From assembly GCF_900105755.1 (NCBI RefSeq), contig NZ_FNTQ01000001.1:6758001-6822000 (forward strand): DNA of 64,000 bases, given 5' to 3'. The stretch's first letter is position 1, and every line of letters begins with the position of its first letter. The translations under genes and the position numbers were made by a program. The notes below the pieces were generated by a model, which was given only the letters and a program-made list of their open reading frames with translations, was not told the DNA's origin and searched no databases. Positions 8,302-17,486 of the stretch are shown in pieces. The DNA is from Streptomyces sp. Ag109_O5-10 (GTDB lineage Bacteria > Actinomycetota > Actinomycetes > Streptomycetales > Streptomycetaceae).

Positions 8302-9924
8302 ATGGACGTCAAGGGCAAGCTGACAGACACGACCGTGCTGGTCGTGGACGACGAGCCCGCGAGCCGGTACGCGCTGGGCACCGTGCTGCGCCGGGCCGGT
8401 CACCAGGTCGTCGCGGCCGCCGACGGCCGGCAGGCGCTCGCCGAACTCGACGTACGGCTGCGCAAGGGGTCCCTGCCCGACGTGGCCCTCGTCGACGTGA
8501 ACCTGCCGGACATGAGCGGCTTCGAGCTGTGCCGCCGGCTCAAGGAGCGGCCGCACATGGCCGCCCTGCCCGTCGTGCACTTCTCGGCCCTCCGGGTCCC
8601 CCCGGCGGACCGCTGCCCGGGCCTCGACACGGGGGCCGAGGCGTATCTGACGGTGCCCGCCGAGCCGGAGGAGATCGAGGCGGCGGTCCGGGCCGCGGTG
8701 CGCGCCGCCCGGCTCCGCGCCGACGACCAGGCGCTGCTGCGGCGGCTGAAGCTGCTGTCGGGGACGATCGTCACCATCCAGTCGGCGCGCTCGCTGCAGG
8801 AGCTGGCCGACGCCGCCGCGGACGGTGCCGCACGTCTCCTCGGCGGCCCCGCCGCCGTCTTCGTCCTCGACCAGGACGACGAGCTGTACCTCGGCCTGTA
8901 CCGGGAGCGCACCTCCCTCGCCCTGCCCGACGAGGGCGCCCACCGGGACGTGGCCGGCCTGCTGCGGCGGCTCACCCGCGGGCAGTCCGGGGTCCGGATC
9001 ACCACCGTGCCGACGCCGCTGTGGCCCACCGGGTTCTTCCGGCCCGGGGTGCAGCACGACGCCCGGCTGACGCTGGTCCTCACCCAGAACGGCAAGGTGC
9101 CGGTGTGCCTGGCCACCCCCACCCGCGGGCAGCGCAGGGTCGACCCCGAGAACGAGGCGCTGCTGGCCCAGCTGGCGCAGGCCGCCGCGCTCGCCGCCGA
9201 GCCGCTGCTCATGTACCAGGTGGAGCGGCACGTCGCGCTCACCCTCCAGCACAGCTTCCTGCCCCGCCCGCACCAGCTGCCCGAACTGCCGGGCGTCGAC
9301 ATAGCGGTACGGTACGAGCCCGCCTCCCAGGAGACCGAGATCGGGGGCGACTTCTACGCCGCGCTGCGGGTCGGCGACGGGGTGCTCACCGCGGTCGGGG
9401 ACGTCGTGGGGCACTCGCTGGACGCGGCCACCGTCATGGTGGAACTGCGGCACGCGCTGCGCGCCTACTGCCTCACCGAGAGCGACCCGGCCGCCCTCGC
9501 CGAACGGCTGGACAAGCTGCTCCAGCACTACCACGCCGACGTCACGGCCACCGTCTGCCTCGCCCTGATCGACCCCCGGACCGGGCGTACCCGCATCGCC
9601 AACGCCGGGCACATCCCGCCGCTGATACTGGGCGACGACGGCAGCGCCGAGTACGTGAAGGCGTCCGGTCCGCTGCTCGGCGTGGGCCTGCCCCACCCGC
9701 CGCCCACCGAGCTGGTCCTCGAACCCACCGACCGGCTCCTCATGGTCACCGACGGCCTCATCGAGACCCGCGGCACCGACCTCACGGTCTCCATGGAGCA
9801 CCTCCGGGCCGCCGCCGGCGGCGCCCTGCCCGGCCTGGAGGCGCTGTGCGACACCCTGCTGGCCTGCTTCGGCCAGGACCGCGAGGACGACGTCGCACTG
9901 CTCGCGCTGAGCCTGGCGAACTAG
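8302..9924 (+). CDS. Receiver-GAF-SpoIIE (PP2C-type) protein phosphatase
   Basis: The protein has 540 residues in three parts. An N-terminal receiver (VLVVDDEP; phospho-acceptor Asp in VALVDVNLPDMSG) is followed by a GAF-like middle (about 155-310), then a SpoIIE/PP2C phosphatase domain with metal-site motifs ETEIGGDFYAA, GDVVGHSLDAA, NAGHIPP and DRLLMVTDGLIE. Such proteins dephosphorylate Ser/Thr-phosphorylated partners, often anti-anti-sigma factors, under two-component control. The receiver lacks a nearby kinase gene. The ATG at 8302 gives a start directly before the receiver; the open frame runs further upstream into pulA but without family match. Confidence 0.88.
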   Translation: MDVKGKLTDTTVLVVDDEPASRYALGTVLRRAGHQVVAAADGRQALAELDVRLRKGSLPDVALVDVNLPDMSGFELCRRLKERPHMAALPVVHFSALRVPPADRCPGLDTGAEAYLTVPAEPEEIEAAVRAAVRAARLRADDQALLRRLKLLSGTIVTIQSARSLQELADAAADGAARLLGGPAAVFVLDQDDELYLGLYRERTSLALPDEGAHRDVAGLLRRLTRGQSGVRITTVPTPLWPTGFFRPGVQHDARLTLVLTQNGKVPVCLATPTRGQRRVDPENEALLAQLAQAAALAAEPLLMYQVERHVALTLQHSFLPRPHQLPELPGVDIAVRYEPASQETEIGGDFYAALRVGDGVLTAVGDVVGHSLDAATVMVELRHALRAYCLTESDPAALAERLDKLLQHYHADVTATVCLALIDPRTGRTRIANAGHIPPLILGDDGSAEYVKASGPLLGVGLPHPPPTELVLEPTDRLLMVTDGLIETRGTDLTVSMEHLRAAAGGALPGLEALCDTLLACFGQDREDDVALLALSLAN

Positions 9925-9958
9925 GCTGAGGCTCACCAGCCGTAGAACAGGAGTGCCG

Positions 9959-10315
9959 ATGCCGCTGATCACCGTCGACTACACCGCCACGGCGGGCCCC
10001 GCCTTCGACCGGCGGGGTTTCGCCACGGCCCTGCACCGCGCCGTGGTCGAGATCGCGGCGGCCAGGCCCGAGGCCTGCGAGACCCTGTTCCGCGCCGCCG
10101 AGGAGACCGCCTTCGGCTACGACTCCGACGGGGCGCACGTGATCGTCCACGTGACCTTCGGCCTGCTGGCCGGCCGCACCGACGAGACGAAGGCGAAGCT
10201 GACGGAGGCGGCGCTGGAGCTGCTGCGGGAGCATCTGAAGCCGGAGGGCTTCGTGCTGCACGCGTCGGCCGAGGTACGGGACCTGGATCCTTCGTACCGG
10301 AAGCACGAGGGCTAG
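9959..10315 (+). CDS. 5-carboxymethyl-2-hydroxymuconate delta-isomerase family protein (tautomerase-like)
   Basis: The protein has 118 residues. It begins MPLITVDYTA, so Pro follows the initiator Met as in the tautomerase superfamily, where Pro1 is the catalytic base. The body matches the CHMI family (HpcD type), for example RAAEETAFGYDSDGAHVIVH and LLAGRTDETKAKLTEAALEL. ATG at 9959 is used because AGGAG at 9949-9953 overlaps the alternative GTG at 9953. No homoprotocatechuate pathway genes are nearby, so the physiological substrate is uncertain. Confidence 0.8.
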   Translation: MPLITVDYTATAGPAFDRRGFATALHRAVVEIAAARPEACETLFRAAEETAFGYDSDGAHVIVHVTFGLLAGRTDETKAKLTEAALELLREHLKPEGFVLHASAEVRDLDPSYRKHEG

Positions 10316-10347
10316 GTCTGCATCTGCCGGTTGTCGTCCGGCTGCCG

Positions 10348-10386
10348 CGCCGGTCCCCGGCGTGTCGCAGCCGAAGGGGACCGGCG
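10348..10386. terminator. Hairpin between convergent genes
   Basis: CGCCGGTCCCC (10348-10358) pairs perfectly with GGGGACCGGCG (10376-10386). It ends three bases before the convergent TetR stop and can serve both directions. Confidence 0.7.
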
Positions 10387-10389
10387 GGC

Positions 10390-11079
10390 CTAGCCCGCCA
10401 GGGCGATCAGGCGGGCGGCCAGGTCGGCGAACGGCCCGTCGGCCGGCTCTCCCTGGACCATCCGCCTCACCAACGCCGTCATCTCCTCGTCGTACGCCGC
10501 ACTCACCGCCGTCAGCGCGGCGAAGTCGTGGACTAGCTGGATCTCCAGTTCCGCGCGCGGGATGCGCCGGCCGTCCAGCCAGATCAGGGCCGTCGACTCG
10601 GCCAGCGAGATCCAGGAGCGGACGACCAGTTCCAGGCGGGCCGGTGCCTCGGTGATGTCGAGGTGGGAGAGGATCTGCTCGTAGGCGGCCTGCCGTACGG
10701 AGTCGATGAGGGCGTTGGTCGCCGAGGAGCCGACGGCGGGACCGCCGCGCATCAACGCGGCGAAGCCGGGCCCGTGTTCGTCGACGAAGTCGAAGAAGCG
10801 CCGCATCACGCGCAGCAGCCTGGCCCCGAGCGGGCCCTCGTGCGGCTCGTGGAAGCGGCCCGCGAGATCCTCCGAGGCCCGCTTCAACGCGGCTTCGTAC
10901 AGGCTGAGTTTGCCGGGGAAGTAGTGGTAGACCAGCGGCCGCGAGATGCCCGCGGCCGAGGCTATCTCGTCGATGGAGACCTCGTCGGGCGAGCGACGGC
11001 TGAACAGTTCGAGGGCGACGCCGATCAACTGCTGCCGCCGCTCCTCGACTCCCATCCTGCGGCGTACCCCGGTTGTCAT
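10390..11079 (-). CDS. TetR/AcrR-family transcriptional regulator
   Basis: The protein has 229 residues. The N-terminal TetR helix-turn-helix is clear: RRQQLIGVALELFSRR, then IDEIASAAGISRPLVYHYFP and GKLSLYEAAL. The C-terminal part is a typical all-helical ligand-binding and dimerisation domain. The gene is the last of a minus-strand run with a predicted metal-dependent hydrolase and a ferredoxin reductase, so it probably represses that set. Palindromic sequence just upstream (11082-11137) is a candidate operator. Confidence 0.9.
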   Translation of the reverse strand: MTTGVRRRMGVEERRQQLIGVALELFSRRSPDEVSIDEIASAAGISRPLVYHYFPGKLSLYEAALKRASEDLAGRFHEPHEGPLGARLLRVMRRFFDFVDEHGPGFAALMRGGPAVGSSATNALIDSVRQAAYEQILSHLDITEAPARLELVVRSWISLAESTALIWLDGRRIPRAELEIQLVHDFAALTAVSAAYDEEMTALVRRMVQGEPADGPFADLAARLIALAG

Positions 11080-11081
11080 GC

Positions 11082-11137
11082 GAACACCTTACCGATCGGA
11101 TCCGGCCTTCCACGGATCCGACCCTTCACGGGTGTTC
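11082..11137. promoter_or_regulatory. Nested palindromes upstream of the tetR gene
   Basis: GAACACC (11082-11088) and GGTGTTC (11131-11137) form an outer inverted repeat. Inside it the self-palindrome CGGATCCG occurs twice, at 11097-11104 and 11113-11120, 16 bp apart. The block lies between the reductase stop and the tetR start and suits an autoregulatory operator. Confidence 0.4.
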
Positions 11138-12167
11138 ACAGATCCAGCACAAGTCTCCCACTTCGGGCCCGCGACACACAGATGAGCATCGAGTCGGCAC
11201 GCTCCGTGTCCGTGAGGAGCTCGTCCCGGTGCTCCACCTCCCCCTCCAGCACGCGCTGCAGGCAGGTCCCGCAGAACCCCTGTGCGCAGGAGTACGGCGT
11301 GTCCGGCAGCTCCGCACGTACCGCGGCCAGCACGGACGAGTCGGCCGGCACCGTCACCGTCCGTCCGGTGCGCCGGAGTTCCAGTTCGAAGGCGTGGTCG
11401 GCCCCGGTGTCGGTGCGCGGCGCGAAACGTTCGAGGCGGACCGCCGGGAAGCGCTCCTCCACCGCTGACATCAGCCCCTCCGGACCGCAGCAGTAGACCG
11501 CCGCGCCCTCCGGGACGGCCAGCGCGTCGAGGTCCGGGCGGCCGTCCTCGTCCTCCGTGACGACCGTGACCCGCTCGTCCCCGGCCAGCTCGTCCAGGAA
11601 CGGCGTGGATGCGCGGGTCCGCCCGCAGTACAGCAGCCGCCACGCCACCCCGTCCGGCACCGCCCGCACCATCGACAGGATCGGCGTGATGCCGATGCCC
11701 CCGGCCACGAACACGTACGAGGCGGCCTCGACGAGCGGGAAACGGTTGCGCGGCCCGCGCACCTCCAGCTCCATGCCCGCCACGACCTGCTCGTGGACCT
11801 CCCGGGAGCCGCCCCGCCCGTCCGCGACCAGCCGGGCGGCGATCGTGTACGACGAGGTGTCGGCCGGGTCCCCGCAGAGCGAGTACTGGCGCACCAGCCC
11901 GGACGGCAGCACCACGTCGAGATGGGCGCCGGGCTGCCAGGCGGGCAACCCCGTGCCCTCCAGGCGCAGCTGGACGACCCCGTCGGCGACCGTCCGGTGC
12001 GAGGCGACCAGGAGCCGCAGTGCCCGGGAGCGCGGCCGCCCGGAGGTCGGCGGGTCCAGGGCCGGCATCGGCCACAGCGGGGAGGCCTCGACACGGCGGC
12101 GCAGCGCCCGCCTGACCAGCAGCGCGGCGCCCGCGACGGCGACGACGGTCCGCAGCCTCGGCGTCAT
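11136..12167 (-). CDS. Ferredoxin reductase with C-terminal 2Fe-2S domain (phthalate dioxygenase reductase type)
   Basis: The protein has 343 residues and is a flavin- and iron-sulphur-dependent electron carrier. An N-terminal helix (VAVAGAALLVRRALRRR) may be membrane-associated. The flavin-binding motif is QYSLCGDP, and the nucleotide-binding part has FVAGGIGITPILSMV and YCCGPEGLM. The C-terminal plant-type 2Fe-2S ferredoxin domain has YSCAQGFCGTCLQRVLEGE with a fourth Cys in MLICVSRA. It overlaps the upstream hydrolase stop as TGATG, so the two are translationally coupled. It probably feeds electrons to an oxygenase or desaturase elsewhere. Confidence 0.9.
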   Translation of the reverse strand: MTPRLRTVVAVAGAALLVRRALRRRVEASPLWPMPALDPPTSGRPRSRALRLLVASHRTVADGVVQLRLEGTGLPAWQPGAHLDVVLPSGLVRQYSLCGDPADTSSYTIAARLVADGRGGSREVHEQVVAGMELEVRGPRNRFPLVEAASYVFVAGGIGITPILSMVRAVPDGVAWRLLYCGRTRASTPFLDELAGDERVTVVTEDEDGRPDLDALAVPEGAAVYCCGPEGLMSAVEERFPAVRLERFAPRTDTGADHAFELELRRTGRTVTVPADSSVLAAVRAELPDTPYSCAQGFCGTCLQRVLEGEVEHRDELLTDTERADSMLICVSRARSGRLVLDL

Positions 12168-13063
12168 CACTCGCCCTCCTGCTCGGCGGCGAGCGCGGCG
12201 GGGGAGGAGGCCAGGTAGGCGACGGCCTGCTCGGTGGAGCCCTCCTGGGAGGGGTGGTAGGTGCGGCTGAGGTAGCGCGGGATCGACCTCAGCATGTCGC
12301 CGGTGGCGGGCAGCGTGCCGCGCCGGCCGGCCAGGTAGAAGTCCCGGAACCGGGCCCGGCCCGCGTCGAGCGTCGGGTCGTTCGCCATGAAGAAGCGGGC
12401 GCCGCGCTGCCACAGGAACACGATCGCCGTGAACGCGGTCGCCCAGGTCCGTGCCCGGCGCGGGTAGCCGCCGTCGAGGTGCATGAACAGGTCGAAGGCG
12501 ACCGAGCGGTGTTCGACCTCCTCGGCGCCGTGCCAGCGCAGCAGGTCCAGCATCATCGGATCGGCGCCGCGCCGGTCCAGTTCCCCGGCGTTGAGCACCC
12601 AGTCGCCGAGGAAGGCGGTGTAGTGCTCGATGGCCGCGATCAGCGCGACCCGTTCGAGCAGCCACCAGCGCCTGGCCCTCCCGGGCGGCAGGGTCCGGTC
12701 GCCGAGCAGCTTCTCGAAGAACCAGTCGACCTGCGCGGTGTACGGCGTCGGGTCGAGACCCAGCTCCCTGAGGTGCGGCAGCACCTCGTCATGGGCCTGG
12801 GAGTGCATGGCCTCCTGCCCGATGAACCCGACGACGTCCGCACGCAGCCGCTCGTCGCGGATGAGCGGCAGCACCTGCTTGTAGACGTGCACGAACCAGC
12901 GCTCGCCGGCGGGCAGCAGCAGGTGCAGCACGTTGATGGTGTGCGTGGCGAAGGGGTCGCCCGGCACCCAGTGCAGAGGGGTGTCCTCCCAGGCGAAGGA
13001 CACGTTGCGGGCCTTGAGCGCGATGTGCTCGGACTGCACCGGCTGCGGCTGCTTGTTGGACAT
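12167..13063 (-). CDS. Predicted metal-dependent hydrolase (PF10118 family)
   Basis: The protein has 298 residues. Candidate metal-ligand motifs of the family are spread through the sequence: GFIGQEAMHSQAHDEVLP, ERVALIAAIEHYTAFLGD and WHGAEEVEHRSVAFDLF. This pattern of repeated E-x-x-H is ferritin- or oxygenase-like, so the name hydrolase is only historical. Coupling by a one-base overlap to a flavin/2Fe-2S reductase suggests the pair is a two-component diiron oxygenase-like system. That role is inference. Confidence 0.8.
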   Translation of the reverse strand: MSNKQPQPVQSEHIALKARNVSFAWEDTPLHWVPGDPFATHTINVLHLLLPAGERWFVHVYKQVLPLIRDERLRADVVGFIGQEAMHSQAHDEVLPHLRELGLDPTPYTAQVDWFFEKLLGDRTLPPGRARRWWLLERVALIAAIEHYTAFLGDWVLNAGELDRRGADPMMLDLLRWHGAEEVEHRSVAFDLFMHLDGGYPRRARTWATAFTAIVFLWQRGARFFMANDPTLDAGRARFRDFYLAGRRGTLPATGDMLRSIPRYLSRTYHPSQEGSTEQAVAYLASSPAALAAEQEGE

Positions 13064-13155
13064 GGCGTCAATGTACTGACGGGTAGGTGGCCTGAGAAGA
13101 CCCCTGACCCGCCTTGTTTACGCGAACGTCAGCAAGCCTCTCCGGCGGTGCCGGC

Positions 13156-15084
13156 TCACCGCAGCCCGCTGATCGCGCTCCCGTCCTCCAGAGTCCCCGA
13201 CAGCTCGGCCTGCGCCCCCTGCTTCGCCCTGGCCACCAGCTGGGCCCCCTGAGTCGACGCCGTGACCCCGCCGGTCGCCCGGACCGACGCGGTGTCGCGG
13301 CTGCCCGCGGCCAGCAGGTACCACTGGCCGCCGCCGGACTTCCACAACACCCCGGCCAGCACGTGCGGATCGCGCGGACCGCAGGCCGTCACGTCGGCGC
13401 CCCTGGCCGCGACCGCCCCGTACCGGCTGCCCGGCGTCCGGAACTGGGCCAGTGACACCGTCCCGTCGCCCCGCCAGGTCTCGGTGCGCGTGCACACCCA
13501 CGACCCGCTGCCACTGGCGTCCGGCAGCTCCTGCTCGGCGAACGCCCACGCGTTGACACCGCGCACCCCCGCCGACCGCTCCGAAGCCAGCGAGCAGGCG
13601 AACGGCGCCCACTCGCGCAGCGCCGCCGCCCCCGAGACCTCGCCGGCCTCGCCGGGCCGCCCGGCGGTGAGCCGGGCCGGCATCAGCTCGCCCAGGTCGG
13701 TCGAGACGTGCACACCCTGCGCGTCGGTCAGCTGGAGCGCGTTCCAGGACGTGCACGCCCCCTGCTGCAGCGCGGGGCTGGCCAGCGGCCCGGTCACCCC
13801 GTCGGTCAGCCCGAGGTCCAGCGCCCTTCCGTCCGGCTTCGTCAGGTCCCGCTCGGCCGCCCCGGTCACCCAGGGGGCGGTCAGATAGCGCACGTTGCCG
13901 TCGGAACGGCCGAGGACCAGGGCGCTCGCCTCCACGCCGGTCGCGCCGTCGGCACGGGCGAAGTCCAGGGCCGCGCCCTGGGTGCCGTCCTTCGGTTCGG
14001 CGTAGCGGGCGATGCGCAGTCCGTCGTAGAAGATCACCACCCGGGCGCTGTCGACCACGCCCGCGTAGAGCAGCTGGGGCGGTCCGGCCGGGCCGCCGGT
14101 CTGGGTGCCGGGGGTCGCGGAGACGCGGACGGTGTCGCCGGGGCGGGCCCAGACGGCGAGGGCGCGGCGCAGCAGCGCGGTGTCGCCGGTGAGGGCGCCA
14201 CGGGCCGGCCAGACGGAGAAGTCGGTGCGCGCGGCGGTCTTCCAGGCGGTGGCCGGGGTCTTCGTCAGCCGGGCCGGGTCCAGGGCGGCCTGGGCGGCAG
14301 GGTTCTGCGCGTACACCGGGGCGGCCGCGCCGTCGGCGCCCCAGCCGCCGCCCGGCAGCGCGACCAGTGCCCCGCACACCGCGAGCGCGGCGGCCGCGGC
14401 CAGTGCTGCCTTGGTGTGCTGGCGGCGGCGCATCAGGTCGGTGGGCCGGGCCTGCAGGGAACACGGGTCGAACTCGGGGGAGCCGAGCAGCGGGTACTCG
14501 GCCGGGACGCCGTTCGCCTCGGCGAGCGCGTCCTCGGGGTGCTGGACCCCCGCCGCCCGCAGCAGCCCGCGTACGTCGCCGTCGGGGAGCTGTTCGAGGC
14601 CGCGCAGCGCGTAGGCGGCGCGGGCCGGGGCGGAGAGTGCGGCGAGCCGCTGGTCCAGGGCGAGTTCGTCCGCGCCGCCGGAGCGCGGGAAGAGCCTCAG
14701 CCCCCGCACCTGGGGGAGCAGGGGCGGCAACTGGGCGCGCTTGGGCCAGGCGGTGAGCCGGAGCGGCAGGCCCGCCTCCAGCGCCGTCCGCACCACTTCG
14801 AGACGGACCAGGGAGTACCCGGGGTCGGTCTGCCGCCCGTTCGACTGGGCCGGGACCACCGGGACCTGCTTCCGGCCCCGCGGGAGCGCCCGCTGGACCA
14901 GGGCGTGCGCGGTCAGGACGCGGCGGCCGCGCGCGAGCCCCGGCGGCAGCACCAGGTAGGCCAGCCGGACCAGGCGGGGGTAGTGCTCGATGAGCGCGGC
15001 CTCGGCCTGCTCGACATCGACGGCCGGATGCGGGGCTCCGGCGGAGGCGGCTGCGTGACGCTGGGCTACATCCTGTGACTGCAC
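13156..15084 (-). CDS. Hypothetical membrane-anchored protein with sigma-factor-like N-terminus
   Basis: The protein has 642 residues. The N-terminal half resembles sigma-70 region 2 and region 4 organisation (AEAALIEHYPRLVRLAYLVL; later APARAAYALRGLEQLPDGDV) but lacks a clean helix-turn-helix. One transmembrane helix follows (TKAALAAAAALAVCGALVAL, about residue 225), then a long extracellular part of about 390 residues with paired Cys. Similar proteins are common in streptomycetes and unnamed. The start is GTG at 15084. A regulatory or surface-sensing role is only a guess. Confidence 0.7.
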   Translation of the reverse strand: MQSQDVAQRHAAASAGAPHPAVDVEQAEAALIEHYPRLVRLAYLVLPPGLARGRRVLTAHALVQRALPRGRKQVPVVPAQSNGRQTDPGYSLVRLEVVRTALEAGLPLRLTAWPKRAQLPPLLPQVRGLRLFPRSGGADELALDQRLAALSAPARAAYALRGLEQLPDGDVRGLLRAAGVQHPEDALAEANGVPAEYPLLGSPEFDPCSLQARPTDLMRRRQHTKAALAAAAALAVCGALVALPGGGWGADGAAAPVYAQNPAAQAALDPARLTKTPATAWKTAARTDFSVWPARGALTGDTALLRRALAVWARPGDTVRVSATPGTQTGGPAGPPQLLYAGVVDSARVVIFYDGLRIARYAEPKDGTQGAALDFARADGATGVEASALVLGRSDGNVRYLTAPWVTGAAERDLTKPDGRALDLGLTDGVTGPLASPALQQGACTSWNALQLTDAQGVHVSTDLGELMPARLTAGRPGEAGEVSGAAALREWAPFACSLASERSAGVRGVNAWAFAEQELPDASGSGSWVCTRTETWRGDGTVSLAQFRTPGSRYGAVAARGADVTACGPRDPHVLAGVLWKSGGGQWYLLAAGSRDTASVRATGGVTASTQGAQLVARAKQGAQAELSGTLEDGSAISGLR

Positions 15085-15257
15085 GTCCTGGAGAACGAGC
15101 GAACCGTTGGTTGGTCACCGCCACCCGGGTGACACTGCGGTGTCCGCTACGACGCGGGCCGACGCGGGCCGATGTGAGTGCTTCGCGGCCCACAGCCGTA
15201 TCGAAGGGGACGGGCCCCTGAAGGCACCCGGGGCCGGCAACGCGACCGGAGGAACAG

Positions 15258-15665
15258 ATGAGGACCACCCGACCGATGCTCGCCGTGGCCGGAGCCGTGG
15301 CCGTACTGGCGCTGGCGGGCTGTGGATCCGGCGACGGCAAGGCGGAGACCAGGATCCCGGTGACGGCCACCGGCAGCCTGGAGAGCCTGGCCGCCAAGGT
15401 GAAGTGCACCCCGGACATGCAGATCGACTCCGACGAGGTCCGGCAGGCGATCTGCAAGGTCCCCGCCGGCAAGTTCGTCTTCGCCACCTTCGCCACCGAC
15501 CGCGGCCAGCGCGAGTGGATCAACGACGCGAAGGACTACGGCGGTTTCTACCTCGTCGGCCGCAAGTGGGTCGCCGTCGGCACCGACAAGGTCGTCAAGG
15601 CGCTGCAGACCACGCTGGGCGGCGAGGAGGAGATCGGGGTCGACCACAGCAAGCACACCGGCTGA
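15258..15665 (+). CDS. Small secreted lipoprotein
   Basis: The protein has 135 residues. A signal peptide ends in the lipobox LAGC with Cys at residue 22, so the mature protein is lipid-anchored on the outer face of the membrane. The mature part is about 110 residues with two further Cys (KCTPDMQID and QAICKVPAG) likely forming a disulphide. The ATG has GGAGG six bases upstream. I do not recognise a functional family. Confidence 0.82.
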   Translation: MRTTRPMLAVAGAVAVLALAGCGSGDGKAETRIPVTATGSLESLAAKVKCTPDMQIDSDEVRQAICKVPAGKFVFATFATDRGQREWINDAKDYGGFYLVGRKWVAVGTDKVVKALQTTLGGEEEIGVDHSKHTG

Positions 15666-15695
15666 GGGCCACGGTCCTGCGTACGGCACACACGA

Positions 15696-15728
15696 GAGCG
15701 GGCGGTGGGAGATTCCCACCGCCCGCTC
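15696..15728. terminator. Strong bidirectional hairpin between convergent genes
   Basis: GAGCGGGCGGTGGGA (15696-15710) and TCCCACCGCCCGCTC (15714-15728) form a perfect 15-bp stem with a three-base loop between the lipoprotein gene and the convergent DUF1996 gene. Confidence 0.85.
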
Positions 15729-15759
15729 CGTGTCACCGGCGTCGCCGGTCAGTCACCGC

Positions 15760-17313
15760 TCACTGGCACTTGCGGCCGCTGTTGACGCAGTTGGCGATCT
15801 TCGCCGCCAGGTTGTTCTTGGTGACGCTGATGAAGTCGTCGTGGTCGGTCGCGGCCTTGTGCAGCTGCTCCGGGAAGCCGTCCACCGCGTAGGCGTTCTT
15901 GACCTGGCCGTTCACGATGCTCGGCTGGGCCAGGTTGTACACCAGGCGCATGGTCAGCTGCGGGATCGCCTTGAAGCCGTTCGGGCAGACACCGCTCGCC
16001 GGGTCCGCGAAGGCCACGTGCGTACGGTGGTTGGCGCTGTCGATGTTCACGCCGTCCCAGCAGCTCTGGAAGGCGAACGTCCGCACCACCTGGCTGCCCT
16101 GCGGGCAGATCGGGTACTGCTGGGTCAGCTGGACCTTGTTCTCGAAGCCGGTGCAGCTCCAGTGCGCGTTGGCGTTGGCCAGACCGTTGGTCGTGGTCTT
16201 GGCGTCACCGGTGATGATGCGCAGGAACTGGGGCATCGCGACGACCTTGCTGGCCGGGCTGCCGACGTACTTGATCTGCGCCTTGACCGGCGTGATGATC
16301 TTGCCGACGTTGCCTTCCTTGCCACCGCCGAGCGCGTTCGCGTCGAACTCCTGCGAACCGTCCTGCTCACGCACGACCGGCCAGTAGTACGCCGAGAGGT
16401 CACTCTGGTTCTGGCAGCTGGAGGGGGCGGCCAGCAGCGAGTCGTTCGTGGAGAACGCGTTGACCTTCTGGTTGCCGACGTAGTCGTGCTCGTGGTGCGC
16501 GCCGTTGGTCACGCCGGGCGCCACGATGACGTTGTCGGTGTTGTGGTTCTTGTTCTGGTTCGTACCGCAACGGGTGGTGAAGGAACCCGTCGAGGCCTGG
16601 CCGGTGTTCTGCGGCTTGGCCAGGACGTTCGGCGCGACCTTCGTGATGTCCACGAAGTCGGCCGCGGAGGGGCCGTTGCCCGCCTGGCCGCCGGCGCCGA
16701 CGTCGACCGGGGTGCTGGCGCTGGCGCTGGGGGCGGCGCTGGCCTGGCCGTTGTTCCCGTTGTTGTTGTTCTGGCCGCCGTTGTTCTGACCACCGTTGTT
16801 CTGGCCACCGTTGTTGTTGCCCTGTCCGGCGGTGGTCTGGTTGGCGGTCTGCGTGGTGCAGGCGGCGAGCTGCGACAGCGCGTTGTTGAACTGGCCGCCG
16901 ACCCGCGTGATGTCGATCCTGATCCGGTCGATCGTGGCCGCCCGCTTCTCCTTCAGGGGGCCGACGATCGCGTTCTGCACGAAGTTGGCGTCGTTCGCCT
17001 GCGCCTGGCGCGTGGAGGCGAGCCGGGAGTAGGCCTCGGTGATCTGCTTGTCGAGGTTCGCCAGCTCCCTCGCCACCCCCATCTTGGCCTTGTCCGGCAC
17101 GTTCGTCAGCTTCTGGCCGACGTCCGGGCAGGAGATGGTCGCCACCGTCGCGGAGGCGGCCTTGGTGTAGTTCTGCGCCGAGTTGTTCGACTCGTGAGCC
17201 GAAGCGTTCATCTGCGCATAGAGCAGCCCGCCCCCGCCGAGTGCGACAGCCGCCGATGCGGCTACGACCTTGACGGTCAGCGGCGAACGGCGTTTGCGTA
17301 TGTTGCGTCCCAT
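15760..17313 (-). CDS. Secreted DUF1996-domain protein
   Basis: The protein has 517 residues. A signal or anchor helix ([20 protein letters not shown]) leads to a helical region of about 120 residues, then an Asn/Gly/Gln-rich linker with repeated GGQNN units. The C-terminal DUF1996 domain has [31 protein letters not shown] and [22 protein letters not shown]1996 proteins occur in actinobacteria and fungi and are thought to act outside the cell; no reaction is established. ATG at 17313 is chosen for its GAGGAG site. The N-terminal helical region resembles that of the secreted protein at 23037-23747. Confidence 0.85.
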   Translation of the reverse strand: MGRNIRKRRSPLTVKVVAASAAVALGGGGLLYAQMNASAHESNNSAQNYTKAASATVATISCPDVGQKLTNVPDKAKMGVARELANLDKQITEAYSRLASTRQAQANDANFVQNAIVGPLKEKRAATIDRIRIDITRVGGQFNNALSQLAACTTQTANQTTAGQGNNNGGQNNGGQNNGGQNNNNGNNGQASAAPSASASTPVDVGAGGQAGNGPSAADFVDITKVAPNVLAKPQNTGQASTGSFTTRCGTNQNKNHNTDNVIVAPGVTNGAHHEHDYVGNQKVNAFSTNDSLLAAPSSCQNQSDLSAYYWPVVREQDGSQEFDANALGGGKEGNVGKIITPVKAQIKYVGSPASKVVAMPQFLRIITGDAKTTTNGLANANAHWSCTGFENKVQLTQQYPICPQGSQVVRTFAFQSCWDGVNIDSANHRTHVAFADPASGVCPNGFKAIPQLTMRLVYNLAQPSIVNGQVKNAYAVDGFPEQLHKAATDHDDFISVTKNNLAAKIANCVNSGRKCQ

Positions 17314-17486
17314 GGAACTCCTCAGACCTTCCTTGCGGGGCGGCATCGAGGCGCCCGACAGGAGTGAAGCGGCGTCCTTTCATACGCAGCCCGTCTCAGA
17401 CGTGTTCAGGCGTCTCACAAATTCATCAGAGATTTGTTACGCACTTGGGGCACAACTGCCGTTTGAGCAGGGCTGTTTCTGGAAAA

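Noticed and set aside
2574-8381. Very long minus-strand open frames opposite the amylase-pullulanase gene (984 and 939 codons)
   Set aside because: They are antisense shadows of a high-GC gene, rich in Gly, Val and Arg without domains, while the plus strand has full catalytic motifs.
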